A DNA stretch of 64,000 nt from Stieleria mannarensis (lineage in GTDB: Bacteria > Planctomycetota > Planctomycetia > Pirellulales > Pirellulaceae): positions 186,001 to 250,000 of the forward strand of contig NZ_JACEHH010000003.1 in the NCBI RefSeq assembly GCF_014154935.1, in the 5' to 3' direction. The translations under genes and the position numbers were made by a program. Positions 29,381 through 38,168 of the stretch are shown one piece after another; position 1 is the stretch's first letter, and each line of letters begins with the position of its first letter. A model generated the notes under the pieces. The model ran no database searches and had not been told where the DNA came from. It saw nothing but the letters and a program-made list of their open reading frames with translations.

Positions 29381-29689
29381 CAGAGGGGGGATGACGCTAC
29401 ATGGATGGCGTTCGTCTCCAGAAAAGACACACTGACTTGCAGAGTTCGAGCGGTTTTTAACCTCTGATTTAACAGGCGTTTACGACTTCACCCTCCCTCT
29501 GAGAGGGTCGCGGAGGAGTTGTACGACGACGCGGGGAGGGTTTGCTGTAGCTCGAAAGCACTTAAATACCACCAATCGACCCTCCCCTCGCTACGCTCGA
29601 CCCTCCCTTCCAGGGAGGGTTAATTTGAAGAACCGCACGACCTCTTCCAGGGACGGTTTTGCCCTGGCTCGGTGCGTATTCGAATTCCG
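29381..29689. other. Convergent gap with hairpin repeats
   Basis: About 310 bases between two convergent genes. It contains several CCCTCCC-type hairpins, the best being ACCCTCCCT at 29600-29608 with AGGGAGGGT at 29612-29620. A weaker one, ACCCTC...GAGGGT, lies near 29490. They could end transcription from both sides. No gene is seen. Confidence 0.6.
29600..29620. terminator. Perfect 9-bp hairpin in the convergent gap
   Basis: ACCCTCCCT pairs with AGGGAGGGT over a 3-base loop, followed on the plus strand by TAATTTG rather than a long T-run. It lies 70 bases beyond the 3' end of the minus-strand oxidoreductase gene. It may be a terminator or part of a dispersed repeat. Confidence 0.45.
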
Positions 29690-30940
29690 CTACGCTTGCT
29701 GAATCAGCTTGTCCATCCGCACCCGTTTGCCGGTGCGGGTCGCTTGGTGTCCCAGCATCGCCATCAATGTGCTGGCGGCGGCCGATTCGACTTGGTTTTC
29801 CGCGGCCCCGCGACGGACCGAGTTCAGGAACGCCTGTTGTTGGGCGACGGTGGCGGATTTTAGCGAAGACGGTTTTTCGGACTTCCAAATCACGCTTCCA
29901 TCACGAGCGTAGAGCGTGCCGGTCGACAAATCGGCTCGCCCCGAGGTTCCGTGGATGTGTTCGCTGGTGTTGTTCCAGGCCTTGGAAACCCGTCGACATT
30001 GTGACATCAACACGACGCCGTCTGCGAATTCGAATTCGACCGTGTGGTGATCGAACACCTGGCCGATTCGATCGCCGCCGGTCGATTGATGTTCGGCGGT
30101 CTCAAACGTTCCCCAACCGCCTTGCCCTTGGGCCACGATCGGGCTCTGGTCGAGCGCCCAGCGGATCGCATCCAGCCCCGCGACGTGTTGTTCCACCAAA
30201 AAATCGCCGCCGGTCCATTGGAAATGGTTCCAGTTTCGGCGTTGGAATTCCTGGTCTGATTCTCTGGCCATGCGAACCGGCGGCCGCATGGATCCGGCGT
30301 TGCAAAACGCTCGGGCAAAGACCGGGGTCCCGATCGCCCCTTCACCGATGCGTGCGATCACGTCCTGATAGCGAAGGTCGTAGCGCCGTTGAAACCCGAC
30401 GTGAACGGACAGGCCGGTCGCCTTGGCTAACTCTGCGGTTTCGATCGTCTGAAGAACCCCTGCGACATCGGCGGCCAGCGGTTTTTCCAAAAAGACGTGC
30501 TTTCCCGCTTCGACGATCCGCCGAAAGTAACCGGGACGATCGACCGGCGGTGTTGTCAGGTAAACGACGTCAGCGTCGGATTCCAGGACTGGGGCCAACG
30601 GATCCGCCCCACCGGCGCGGACGCAATCGGCGGCGATTGCCTGGGAGTAGCGGCCTTTCAGACTGCGGTACATCGACTGGGTTTGCGATGGGAAATAATC
30701 CGCAAGCGCGACCAGCTCGGCTGCCTCGTTGTCCACCGACCAGATGGCGTCGGACAATTCGCGGGCGCGGCGACCACAGCCGACGATCGCGATCTTGATC
30801 GGCGCGTCGTTACCGCCCTGAACCGCTTTTCCGACCGCGATGGCACCACCGATCGCGCCGCCGGCGATCATCAACCCGCTGTCCTTGATGAAACTCCGTC
30901 GCGCGACCGAGGACGCGGAGTTGTCCTTTGACTTGCTCAT
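29690..30940 (-). CDS. Gfo/Idh/MocA family oxidoreductase with Tat signal, paired with sigma factor
   Basis: The 416-residue protein starts with a Tat signal: VARRSFIKDSGLMIAGGAIG. The Rossmann fold follows (IKIAIVGCGRRARELSDAIW), with the family EKP motif in AGKHVFLEKPLAADVAG and the LDAIRWALD region of the C-terminal domain. It is probably exported folded and uses NAD(P) on a sugar-like substrate that cannot be named. Its ATG at 30940 lies 6 bases after the stop of the sigma-factor gene, so the two are almost certainly co-transcribed, which is an uncommon pairing. Confidence 0.9.
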   Translation of the reverse strand: MSKSKDNSASSVARRSFIKDSGLMIAGGAIGGAIAVGKAVQGGNDAPIKIAIVGCGRRARELSDAIWSVDNEAAELVALADYFPSQTQSMYRSLKGRYSQAIAADCVRAGGADPLAPVLESDADVVYLTTPPVDRPGYFRRIVEAGKHVFLEKPLAADVAGVLQTIETAELAKATGLSVHVGFQRRYDLRYQDVIARIGEGAIGTPVFARAFCNAGSMRPPVRMARESDQEFQRRNWNHFQWTGGDFLVEQHVAGLDAIRWALDQSPIVAQGQGGWGTFETAEHQSTGGDRIGQVFDHHTVEFEFADGVVLMSQCRRVSKAWNNTSEHIHGTSGRADLSTGTLYARDGSVIWKSEKPSSLKSATVAQQQAFLNSVRRGAAENQVESAAASTLMAMLGHQATRTGKRVRMDKLIQQA

Positions 30941-30946
30941 CGATTC

Positions 30947-31495
30947 TCAAGCACCCTCGCGCATCTTCTGGCGGGCCCGGCTGAGCAACGGCCCGATCGA
31001 GTTTTCGGACATGCCGACCGCCTGGCTGATTTGCTGATAGGACATGCCTTCCAGATGGTACATCCGGACGATGTCGGATTCTTCGGGGCTAAGCCGCGCC
31101 ATCAAACGCTCCACTTCCTCGCGGTTTTCGATTCGATCGGCGGCCTGGTGCGTTACCGGTTCGGCGGTGGTGACGGACAACCGGCTACGCGTGCCGTCCT
31201 GGTGCAGCCGACGGGCGATCACCCGCCGGGCGATCACGGTCAAATAGGTCGCCAGAGAGCTATCGCGGCGAAATCGTCGCAACACCCCCCGATCCGAAGC
31301 CAACAAAACCATGAACACTTCGGCCACCAGATCGTCGCGGGTGGATTCGTCCAGTGTGATCCCACGTGATTCGGCCGTGTGGTTGGCGACGTGGATCACC
31401 AGCCCCAAAAAGCGTTCCACAAAATCCTGCCACGCCCGCGGCGCTCCGTCGATGCAGCGTTGCAGCAAGATTCGGTCGATGTCAGAAAGACTCAC
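30947..31495 (-). CDS. ECF-type sigma-70 family sigma factor
   Basis: The 182-residue protein has the two-domain ECF layout. Region 2 includes WQDFVERFLGLVIHVANH, DDLVAEVFMVLLASDRGVLR and the DNA-melting helix SLATYLTVIARRVIARRL. Region 4 is LSPEESDIVRMYHLEGMSYQ followed by QISQAVGMSENSIGPLLSRA, the helix-turn-helix that contacts the -35 element. It directs RNA polymerase to a private promoter set. No anti-sigma factor is adjacent; instead the next gene is a Tat-exported oxidoreductase. Planctomycetes carry many such sigma factors. Confidence 0.92.
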   Translation of the reverse strand: MSLSDIDRILLQRCIDGAPRAWQDFVERFLGLVIHVANHTAESRGITLDESTRDDLVAEVFMVLLASDRGVLRRFRRDSSLATYLTVIARRVIARRLHQDGTRSRLSVTTAEPVTHQAADRIENREEVERLMARLSPEESDIVRMYHLEGMSYQQISQAVGMSENSIGPLLSRARQKMREGA

Positions 31496-31782
31496 GGTGT
31501 CGATACCAAAAGAGAAGCGTCACAGGCCGGTGTTTGCTGCCTTCTTTCCGGCGACACCCTTCGCCCAGCAGACCCCTTCATGGTAGGTGGGGTGACAGCA
31601 AATCGCAAGCTTTGAAAGGAAAGCTCCGCTGTGACGGGGGGGCACGCATCACGCCTCTCGTTCTGGTTGTAGCGATCAGGCGACAAGGGAGATTGACGCG
31701 ATTTTGACGTCCCGCACACCCAAGTGACCTATGGTTTCCAGTAGCCGGTATTCTCGTCGTCACTTCTCCGATTTTGAGCATA

Positions 31783-34041
31783 ATGACTCCGTCTCAGACA
31801 CCATTTGAGCCCCCCAATAGTCCCTTCAGCACCGTCGTTCCCACCGCGGGAGGCGCTCCCAGCTCGAATCCGGCCGGCCAAAATGCGACAAACTGCGTGA
31901 ACGACCTGCTGGCGAAACTGCAAATCGCTTCCGAGGCGGTCGCAGAATCTCCGGCTCAACGGCCCGAACAGGAGGCCGAAAACCGCTTGGCGGTCGTTCG
32001 ACTGGGCATCGCGACCTCGCTGTTCTACGCCTTGCGGACCAAGCACCCCGCGACCGCGGCACACGGATTGCGCGTCGCGTTGTTCTGCAGCAGCTGGGCG
32101 GAGCAAATGAGGCTCGATGGCGAGCTTCGCGACCGTATCGAAGTCGCGGGGCTGTTGCACGACGTCGGCAAGATTGGCATTCCCGATCGGATTCTGCGCA
32201 AGCCGGGAAAATTGACGGTCGACGAACAGCTTGCGATGGACACTTGTCCGAGCATCGGATGCGAAATCCTGCGCGGCTGCACCGCCGATCCCGATCTGTT
32301 GGCGATTGTTCGTTACTGTAACGCTTGGTACGACAGTCGACGTGATGGCGAAACACCCCGCGGCGACGCATTGCCGTTGGGGGCGCGCATGCTTGCGATC
32401 GCCGATGCGTTTGACGCGATGACGACCGAACACGTTTACCGGCCGGCGATGAGTCGTGATCGTGCGCTCACCGAATTGGTTCACTCCAGCGGCACCCAAT
32501 TTGACCCGAATCTGGTTCATGATTTCAGCCGGTTGTTGGAAGCCCGGCCGGAGATCTTGCAAGGATCGATGGTCAACCGATGGCTGCAGCAATTGCGCCC
32601 CGAAGATTCCGAAGCGTTTTGGACCGGGGCGGTCAACCCCAGTGTCGCCAAGACCCATCGCACCAAGGAGGTCGTTCGCCGCGAAACTCTGTTCAATCAA
32701 CGGCTGCTCGCCACACTCAAAGACGGCGTCGCCTTCACCGATGCCGAAGGAAACGTCTCTCAGTGGAACGTGGCGATGGAACGTTTGACCGACCTGCCGG
32801 CCGAGGCCATGATCGGCAAACAGTGGTCGGCCGCCGCACTGCGGATGCGCGACACCGACCGCGATCGCGATGACGAAACGATTTGTCCACTGCAAGAGTG
32901 CTTCCGGACCGGTGAAGCCGTCCGTCGCGCGATGATCATTGATGCGGTGGGCACCGATCCGGTGTCCGTGCATGTCGAAGTCGCGCCCGTCCACGGCGAA
33001 CAACCCGGATCCCACGGGACCGTGATCGTCGTGCATGATCTGTCCGATCGCGAACATCTGGAACGCCGACTCGACACGCTGCACAAACAGACGCGTTTGG
33101 ACGGTCTGACCCGCGTCGCCAATCGCGCCCACTTTGACACCACACTGGAAGAAATGGTTGCCGCAACCGTCGCCGGCGGCCCCACCTTTGCGCTCGTCAT
33201 TTGCGACCTGGACCACTTCAAACGGATCAACGACACCTTCGGCCATCCCGCCGGTGACGAAGCGCTCAAGGTGTTCGCGAACATCCTGCGGACACAATCC
33301 CGCGATGGCGATCTGGTGGCACGTTATGGTGGTGAAGAATTTCTGTTGCTGGCCAACGCCTGTGACAACGCCACCGGTGCCAAACGCGCCGAAGCCCTCC
33401 GACAGACGCTCGAATCAACGCCGATCGAAGCACTGGGCGGGGAATGCATCACCGCCAGCTTTGGCGTCACCGAATACCAATCCGGCGACAGTGCCGAAAC
33501 CGTCTTGGCTCGCGCCGACCGAGCCTTGTTGAAAGCCAAGGACAACGGCCGCAACCGCGTCGTTCAGCTCGGGCTGGGCAGGATGTCCGAAGTCGCCGAG
33601 TCGACTCTGCGGACCGGTTGGTTCGATTGGTTGATGGGCAACGAAGAAGCCGCCGCAACGAAGGTGGATATCTTGACGCCCGTTCCCATCGATCTGGTGA
33701 TCGAAAAACTACGCGGATTCATCGCCGACCACCACGCGGAAATCGTTAACGTCGATGAAAACCAACTCTCGCTCAAGGTCCTTTCGGGGGCCAGCCAGGG
33801 AGGCCGCCGCAGGGTCGATCACAAAATCTCACTGCACGCCGTTCTAACACTCAGTGAGGCGCAGAAAGACGAACTGTTGACCGAAAAGGCGACGCCGGGT
33901 TGCAGCACCAAGGTCCACGTGGAAATCAAACCGATCCGCAACCGCGATCGCCGCCGACGTGAACTCAATGACGCCGTCGCCCAGTTGGTCGCCAGTTTCC
34001 GCTGTTATCTGATGGGCGAAATTATCAGCCGAGCCGAGTGA
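31783..34041 (+). CDS. HD-GYP-like / PAS / GGDEF protein (diguanylate cyclase)
   Basis: ATG 31783 gives about 752 residues; an in-frame TTG lies 3 codons earlier. Residues of about 80-250 form an HD domain with AGLLHDVGKIGIPDRIL, but the downstream HHE...DGxGYP region is altered to NAWYDSRRDGETPRGDALPL, losing the paired histidines, so phosphodiesterase activity is doubtful. A PAS-like stretch (KDGVAFTDAEGNVSQWNVAM) follows. The cyclase domain has DLDHFKRINDTFGHPAGDEA, then RDGD five residues before GGEEF, an intact inhibitory site and active site. A C-terminal domain of about 150 residues is not recognised. It should make c-di-GMP in the cytoplasm. A PilZ protein is convergent just downstream. 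Confidence 0.9.
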   Translation: MTPSQTPFEPPNSPFSTVVPTAGGAPSSNPAGQNATNCVNDLLAKLQIASEAVAESPAQRPEQEAENRLAVVRLGIATSLFYALRTKHPATAAHGLRVALFCSSWAEQMRLDGELRDRIEVAGLLHDVGKIGIPDRILRKPGKLTVDEQLAMDTCPSIGCEILRGCTADPDLLAIVRYCNAWYDSRRDGETPRGDALPLGARMLAIADAFDAMTTEHVYRPAMSRDRALTELVHSSGTQFDPNLVHDFSRLLEARPEILQGSMVNRWLQQLRPEDSEAFWTGAVNPSVAKTHRTKEVVRRETLFNQRLLATLKDGVAFTDAEGNVSQWNVAMERLTDLPAEAMIGKQWSAAALRMRDTDRDRDDETICPLQECFRTGEAVRRAMIIDAVGTDPVSVHVEVAPVHGEQPGSHGTVIVVHDLSDREHLERRLDTLHKQTRLDGLTRVANRAHFDTTLEEMVAATVAGGPTFALVICDLDHFKRINDTFGHPAGDEALKVFANILRTQSRDGDLVARYGGEEFLLLANACDNATGAKRAEALRQTLESTPIEALGGECITASFGVTEYQSGDSAETVLARADRALLKAKDNGRNRVVQLGLGRMSEVAESTLRTGWFDWLMGNEEAAATKVDILTPVPIDLVIEKLRGFIADHHAEIVNVDENQLSLKVLSGASQGGRRRVDHKISLHAVLTLSEAQKDELLTEKATPGCSTKVHVEIKPIRNRDRRRRELNDAVAQLVASFRCYLMGEIISRAE

Positions 34042-34074
34042 CGCACTGTTCCAAACCCATTGGATCGCCTTTCC

Positions 34075-34128
34075 TACAAGCACGACGCACAATTGCAGAA
34101 ACGCACTCGCTCGCGCTTCGTGCTTGTA
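34075..34128. repeat. Palindromic dispersed element with TACAAGCACGA arms
   Basis: TACAAGCACGA at 34075-34085 pairs with TCGTGCTTGTA at 34118-34128. The loop carries CGCACTCGCTCGCGC. This lies in the 200-base gap between two convergent genes (diguanylate cyclase and PilZ). From memory, similar TACAAGCACGA palindromes are frequent in Rhodopirellula-type genomes. Confidence 0.7.
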
Positions 34129-34238
34129 TCGGTTGCTAGAAAGCGCAACGTCAACCTGCGCTACCGGAGGAGCCCCCGTCGCCAAATCGTCGCACTGACA
34201 TCACCGCGATGACTCGTTGAATCGGGACAATTGCGCCC

Positions 34239-34988
34239 TTAATCCAGACCAACCACGGCGTCATGGAATTGACGCCCCATTCCCGCTTGAATGAACGCGA
34301 TTCCTGATGCGAATTGGTCCCCGTGTCGCGAACTCCAAACCGTCACGCCCACAGCGGCCTGCTTGTCGTCCAGCTGCAGCATCAACTTTTCCCCGATGGT
34401 CAACTCACTCGGCGAGACGATCTGGGCGCCGCTGTGACTGACCGAAACGATCCGCCCGGCCGCATGAATCCGTGGCTGGGATTGCCGGACCGTCACGGCC
34501 GCGTCCACCGATGCCCGCTTGGCCACTCGGCGACTGAGTTGGCCGGCGCGAATCCCGTCGGGGATCAGAGTGTCGGGCAACGAGCGGCGAAAGTATAAGC
34601 CGCATTCGTACTGGTCGATCCCTGCTTGACGGACCCAGCAAACGCGAACGAGCAGCTGCACGGAGTCCGAATTCGCCAGATTGTTCATCTCCAGCACCGT
34701 CGACGTCGACGATGTCCCGAGCGGCCGCGGGTGGCGATAACGGATTGCACAACCGCTGGAATTAAGGTCCAGCAATTGGCAGGGGACTCGAAAATCGCCC
34801 GCCGCGTTCAATCGGACCGAAAGGTGACATTCGATGCCGCTTGCCTGGTCACCGGCGACCACGCGAAAACGTGGTTCGTAGCGATCGTCTTCCACCGGCG
34901 CCTGCAACGATCGTTCGACGTTTACCGATCCTGCAGGGCTTGACGGGTGGCTTGCAGAGATGGGGCTTGCAAATGTGGACATGAACAT
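34239..34988 (-). CDS. Tandem PilZ-domain protein (candidate c-di-GMP receptor)
   Basis: ATG 34988 gives 249 residues; the longer open frame upstream overlaps the divergent promoter region and has no family content. The first PilZ domain begins with the RxxxR motif in EDDRYEPRFRVV and has LLDLNSSGCAIRYRHP, where the usual DxSxxG reads DLNSSG. The second begins RRVAKRASVDAAVTV and has GRIVSVSHSGAQIVS, followed by VTVWSSRHGDQFASGIAF. PilZ domains bind c-di-GMP. Convergence with the GGDEF gene suggests a local signalling pair, but this is inference. Confidence 0.8.
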   Translation of the reverse strand: MFMSTFASPISASHPSSPAGSVNVERSLQAPVEDDRYEPRFRVVAGDQASGIECHLSVRLNAAGDFRVPCQLLDLNSSGCAIRYRHPRPLGTSSTSTVLEMNNLANSDSVQLLVRVCWVRQAGIDQYECGLYFRRSLPDTLIPDGIRAGQLSRRVAKRASVDAAVTVRQSQPRIHAAGRIVSVSHSGAQIVSPSELTIGEKLMLQLDDKQAAVGVTVWSSRHGDQFASGIAFIQAGMGRQFHDAVVGLD

Positions 34989-35208
34989 GCTCTTGCGAGG
35001 GGGATAGTCGTCGTTGAACTGTAGCACGCGATGCTTCGGTCGCCGCCACAGACACCGTTCGCCATCGCGGAAGATTGACGATCCGGTACGACACCACCGG
35101 CGAAAGGACGTTTCAGATCGAGTACAATCGGCCGGACGAGTCGACGTCACTGAATCGTTGACCTGTTTCGCCCCGCCAGACTTTCGCCCCCCAAGCAACG
35201 AACTACAG

Positions 35209-36705
35209 ATGTCACCTTCGCGCGCCTGTTTTGTTTTGACGGCTTTTCTTTTGGCCGGATTGATCCCGCGGTTTGCCGCGGCCAAAACCCCCAACATTGT
35301 TTTCATTCTGGCCGACGATCTCGGCTACGGTGAACTTGGATGCTATGGCCAAGAAAAGATTCGCACGCCCAACATCGACACGCTGGCCCGCGACGGCATG
35401 CGGTTCTTGCAACATTACACCGGAGCCCCCGTGTGTGCGCCGGCACGCTGCACGCTGATGACCGGCCAACATCTCGGGCACGCCGAAATCCGCACCAACC
35501 GTGACTCCGGCAACGGACGAATCTACCCCGGCCAGTTTCCGATCACCGAACAAATCGTCACCATTGCCGAAGTGCTGCAAGATGCCGGTTATGCGACAGG
35601 AGCGTTCGGCAAGTGGGGGCTGGGCCCGTCCAACACGACCGGTTCACCGATCAAACAGGGCTTCGATCGATACTTCGGATACAACTGCCAACGCAACGCA
35701 CACAGCTACTACCCTCCGTTTTTGGATAGCGATGAGAAAGAGGTGCTGATCAACAAGTACCCGATCCCGGGACACGACCGCAAACCGGACGGCGAGGTGG
35801 TGGCCGACGACTACCGGGCACAAACCTACGCGCCGGATTTGATTCTGAAAGAAGCCGTCAAGTTTCTGGACCAAAACAAGGACAAGCCCTTCTTTTTGTA
35901 TTGCCCGTTCGTCGAACCACACGTCGCGATGCAACCGCCACAAGAATGGATCGATCGGTATCCGACCGAATGGGACGACCAACACGGTCCGTACCGTGGC
36001 GAGAATGGATACCTGCCGCACCCGCGTCCCCGAGCCGGTTATGCCGCGATGATTTCGGATTTGGACGAACACGTGGGCACCATTCTGGACCGGCTGGACA
36101 AACTCGGGCTGCGTGACGACACGATCGTGATTTTCACCTCCGACAACGGTCCGACTCACGGAAGCCGTAACCCCGAATTCCACGTCGGCGGCGCGGCCTG
36201 CACCTTCTTCAACTCCAACGGCGGTTTGAACGGATACAAGGGCAGTTGTTACGAAGGCGGCATCCGAATTCCTTGCCTGGTTCGTTGGCCGGGGAAAGTC
36301 GCCGGGGGAAGTGAAACCGAGTTTCCCTCGTATTTCCCCGATTGGTTCCCCACGTTGGCAGAAATCGCAGGGGCGCCATTACCCCAACAACAAGTGTTGG
36401 ACGGCGTCAGTCTGGTCGGATTGGTCCAAGGAAAAGAAGCCAGGCGTGACAAGCCGCTGATTTGGAATTTCAACGGTTACGGCGGAATCGTCGCCGTGCG
36501 AGATGGCGATTGGAAAGCGATTCGTCGCGACATCAATCGCAAACAAGCCGCCGACTGGGAACTCTACAATCTGGCCGACGACGCCGCGGAAACCAATGAT
36601 CTGGCCAAGGAACATCCCGAAATCGTCAAGCGACTCGAGCAAGCGTTCATCAACGACCGAACCGTCGAGCCGAACTTTCCGCTGAAAATCTACGACGAAC
36701 TCTAA
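35209..36705 (+). CDS. Secreted arylsulfatase-type sulfatase
   Basis: ATG 35209 gives 498 residues starting with a signal peptide (FVLTAFLLAGLIPRFAAAK). The metal-binding start is NIVFILADDLGYGELGCYG. The formylglycine-forming signature is PVCAPARCTLMTG, with Cys in CxAxR available for maturation to formylglycine. YATGAFGKWGLG and FTSDNGPTHGSRNPEFHVGG supply further active-site residues. It would hydrolyse sulfate esters, probably of algal polysaccharides, outside the cytoplasm. The next sulfatase begins 18 bases later on the same strand, so they form a transcription unit. The maturation enzyme is not in the window. Confidence 0.95.
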   Translation: MSPSRACFVLTAFLLAGLIPRFAAAKTPNIVFILADDLGYGELGCYGQEKIRTPNIDTLARDGMRFLQHYTGAPVCAPARCTLMTGQHLGHAEIRTNRDSGNGRIYPGQFPITEQIVTIAEVLQDAGYATGAFGKWGLGPSNTTGSPIKQGFDRYFGYNCQRNAHSYYPPFLDSDEKEVLINKYPIPGHDRKPDGEVVADDYRAQTYAPDLILKEAVKFLDQNKDKPFFLYCPFVEPHVAMQPPQEWIDRYPTEWDDQHGPYRGENGYLPHPRPRAGYAAMISDLDEHVGTILDRLDKLGLRDDTIVIFTSDNGPTHGSRNPEFHVGGAACTFFNSNGGLNGYKGSCYEGGIRIPCLVRWPGKVAGGSETEFPSYFPDWFPTLAEIAGAPLPQQQVLDGVSLVGLVQGKEARRDKPLIWNFNGYGGIVAVRDGDWKAIRRDINRKQAADWELYNLADDAAETNDLAKEHPEIVKRLEQAFINDRTVEPNFPLKIYDEL

Positions 36706-36723
36706 CCGACGCTGCGTCCCACC

Positions 36724-38079
36724 ATGAAACGTTCCCCTGTGCGACTGAGTCTAATTCTGTTTTCCGCAGCCGTCTTGTTCTGCTCGGTTGCGGTCGCGAA
36801 ACCATCATCGCCGAACATCATCTTGATTTTCGTCGATGACATGGGCTACGGCGATCTGGCCTGTTACGGAAACCCGACGAACAAGACGCCGAACATCGAC
36901 CGGATGGCCGCGGCGGGCCAGCGTTGGACGAGTTTCTACTCCTCCGGTTCCACCTGCGTCCCGAGCCGAAAAGGATTGATGAGCGGTCGGCACCCGGTCT
37001 TCATCCCGCGTCAGGCGAACGGATTGAAAGATGATCGCGGCGCATTGATGCCCGCGATGCTCAAACGTCAAGGCTACGCGACGGCGATCCTCGGCAAGTG
37101 GCACCTGGCCGGATACCCCAAAGACTTCACCGTCGACCCGATGCACCCGTTGGAATGCGGATTCGATGATCACTATGGAACGCCCGGCAGCAACGATGTG
37201 CCGCCGCCGCCGGGAAAGAAGCAGACACGCGAGGTCTTTGATACCTGTGACAAGTTTTCGTTCCCTGTGCCGCTGATCCGGGGGCGAGAGATCGTCGAAT
37301 TCCCCGTCAATCAGGAACTCTTGACACGGCGATACACGCAAGAGGCGGTCAAGTGGATCGAGAGTAAGAAGGACGAACGTTTCTTTTTGTACTTGGCCCA
37401 CAACATGCCGCACGCGCCGATCTTTGCCTCGCCGGAGTTTCAAAACAAGAGTGCCGGTGGACGGTTCGGCGATGTCGTCGAAGAGATTGATTGGTCGGTC
37501 GGCGAAGTCGTCGATGCGGTTCGGCGGTCGGGAATCGAAAAAGAAACGTTGATCATCTTCACCAGCGACAACGGACCCTGGACTTGTTTCGGGCCGCACG
37601 GTGGAACCGCCGGGCCATTGCGCGGTGAGAAAGCGACGACCTGGGAAGGCGGCCAGCGAGTCCCGGCGATCTTTTATTGGCCCGGGACGATCCAACCGGC
37701 GACCGTGGATGGGATCGCCGCGAACCTGGATTTGTACGCTACGTTTGCGGCCCTGACCGGTGGTGGTCAACCGACTGACAAGCCCGGTTATATTTCGACC
37801 GATTTGACTCCGACACTGCTCGACGAGGCACCGAGCCCACGGAAAACTTGGGCCTACCATCAAAATGCCTATCGCTCGGGCCGCTACAAAATCCATGTTG
37901 CGAGCACTCTGCCGACCGATCCGATCACGCGGCGCCGGCGACCCGTGACGCGGTACGAAACGCCACTGTTGTTTGATCTGGAATCGGACCTGGGCGAACA
38001 AACTGATGTTGCCGAGCAACACCCTGACGTCGTTGCACGATTGCTGAGTGAGATGAAAGCGTTTCACGGCAACGAATAG
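36724..38079 (+). CDS. Secreted sulfatase, second of pair
   Basis: This 451-residue protein has a signal peptide (LILFSAAVLFCSVAVAK) and the sulfatase metal site NIILIFVDDMGYGDLACYGN. The formylglycine motif is STCVPSRKGLMSGRHP, of the CxPSR type, a different subtype from its neighbour. Also visible are ATAILGKWHLAGYP, FYLAHNMPHAPIF and IFTSDNGPWTCFGPHGG. It should release sulfate from a sulfated glycan in the periplasm or outside. The two linked enzymes share little sequence outside the core motifs, suggesting different sulfate positions or substrates. Confidence 0.95.
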   Translation: MKRSPVRLSLILFSAAVLFCSVAVAKPSSPNIILIFVDDMGYGDLACYGNPTNKTPNIDRMAAAGQRWTSFYSSGSTCVPSRKGLMSGRHPVFIPRQANGLKDDRGALMPAMLKRQGYATAILGKWHLAGYPKDFTVDPMHPLECGFDDHYGTPGSNDVPPPPGKKQTREVFDTCDKFSFPVPLIRGREIVEFPVNQELLTRRYTQEAVKWIESKKDERFFLYLAHNMPHAPIFASPEFQNKSAGGRFGDVVEEIDWSVGEVVDAVRRSGIEKETLIIFTSDNGPWTCFGPHGGTAGPLRGEKATTWEGGQRVPAIFYWPGTIQPATVDGIAANLDLYATFAALTGGGQPTDKPGYISTDLTPTLLDEAPSPRKTWAYHQNAYRSGRYKIHVASTLPTDPITRRRRPVTRYETPLLFDLESDLGEQTDVAEQHPDVVARLLSEMKAFHGNE

Positions 38080-38097
38080 CACACCATGCCAGCGGAG

Positions 38098-38114
38098 GCG
38101 TCAGCGAGCGGCCC
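38098..38114 (+). repeat. Dispersed repeat, 17-base core, copy 2
   Basis: GCGTCAGCGAGCGGCCC is identical to 17214-17230. Here it lies between the second sulfatase and the convergent phosphatase, 19 bases after the sulfatase stop. Confidence 0.7.
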
Positions 38115-38168
38115 GTGATCAATCCCACTTCCAACACCTACCACTGGCTCACTAAATCGACAGCCCGC

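Noticed and set aside
31729-33297. Minus-strand open frame of 522 residues
   Set aside because: Antisense to the HD/PAS/GGDEF gene and lacks motifs.
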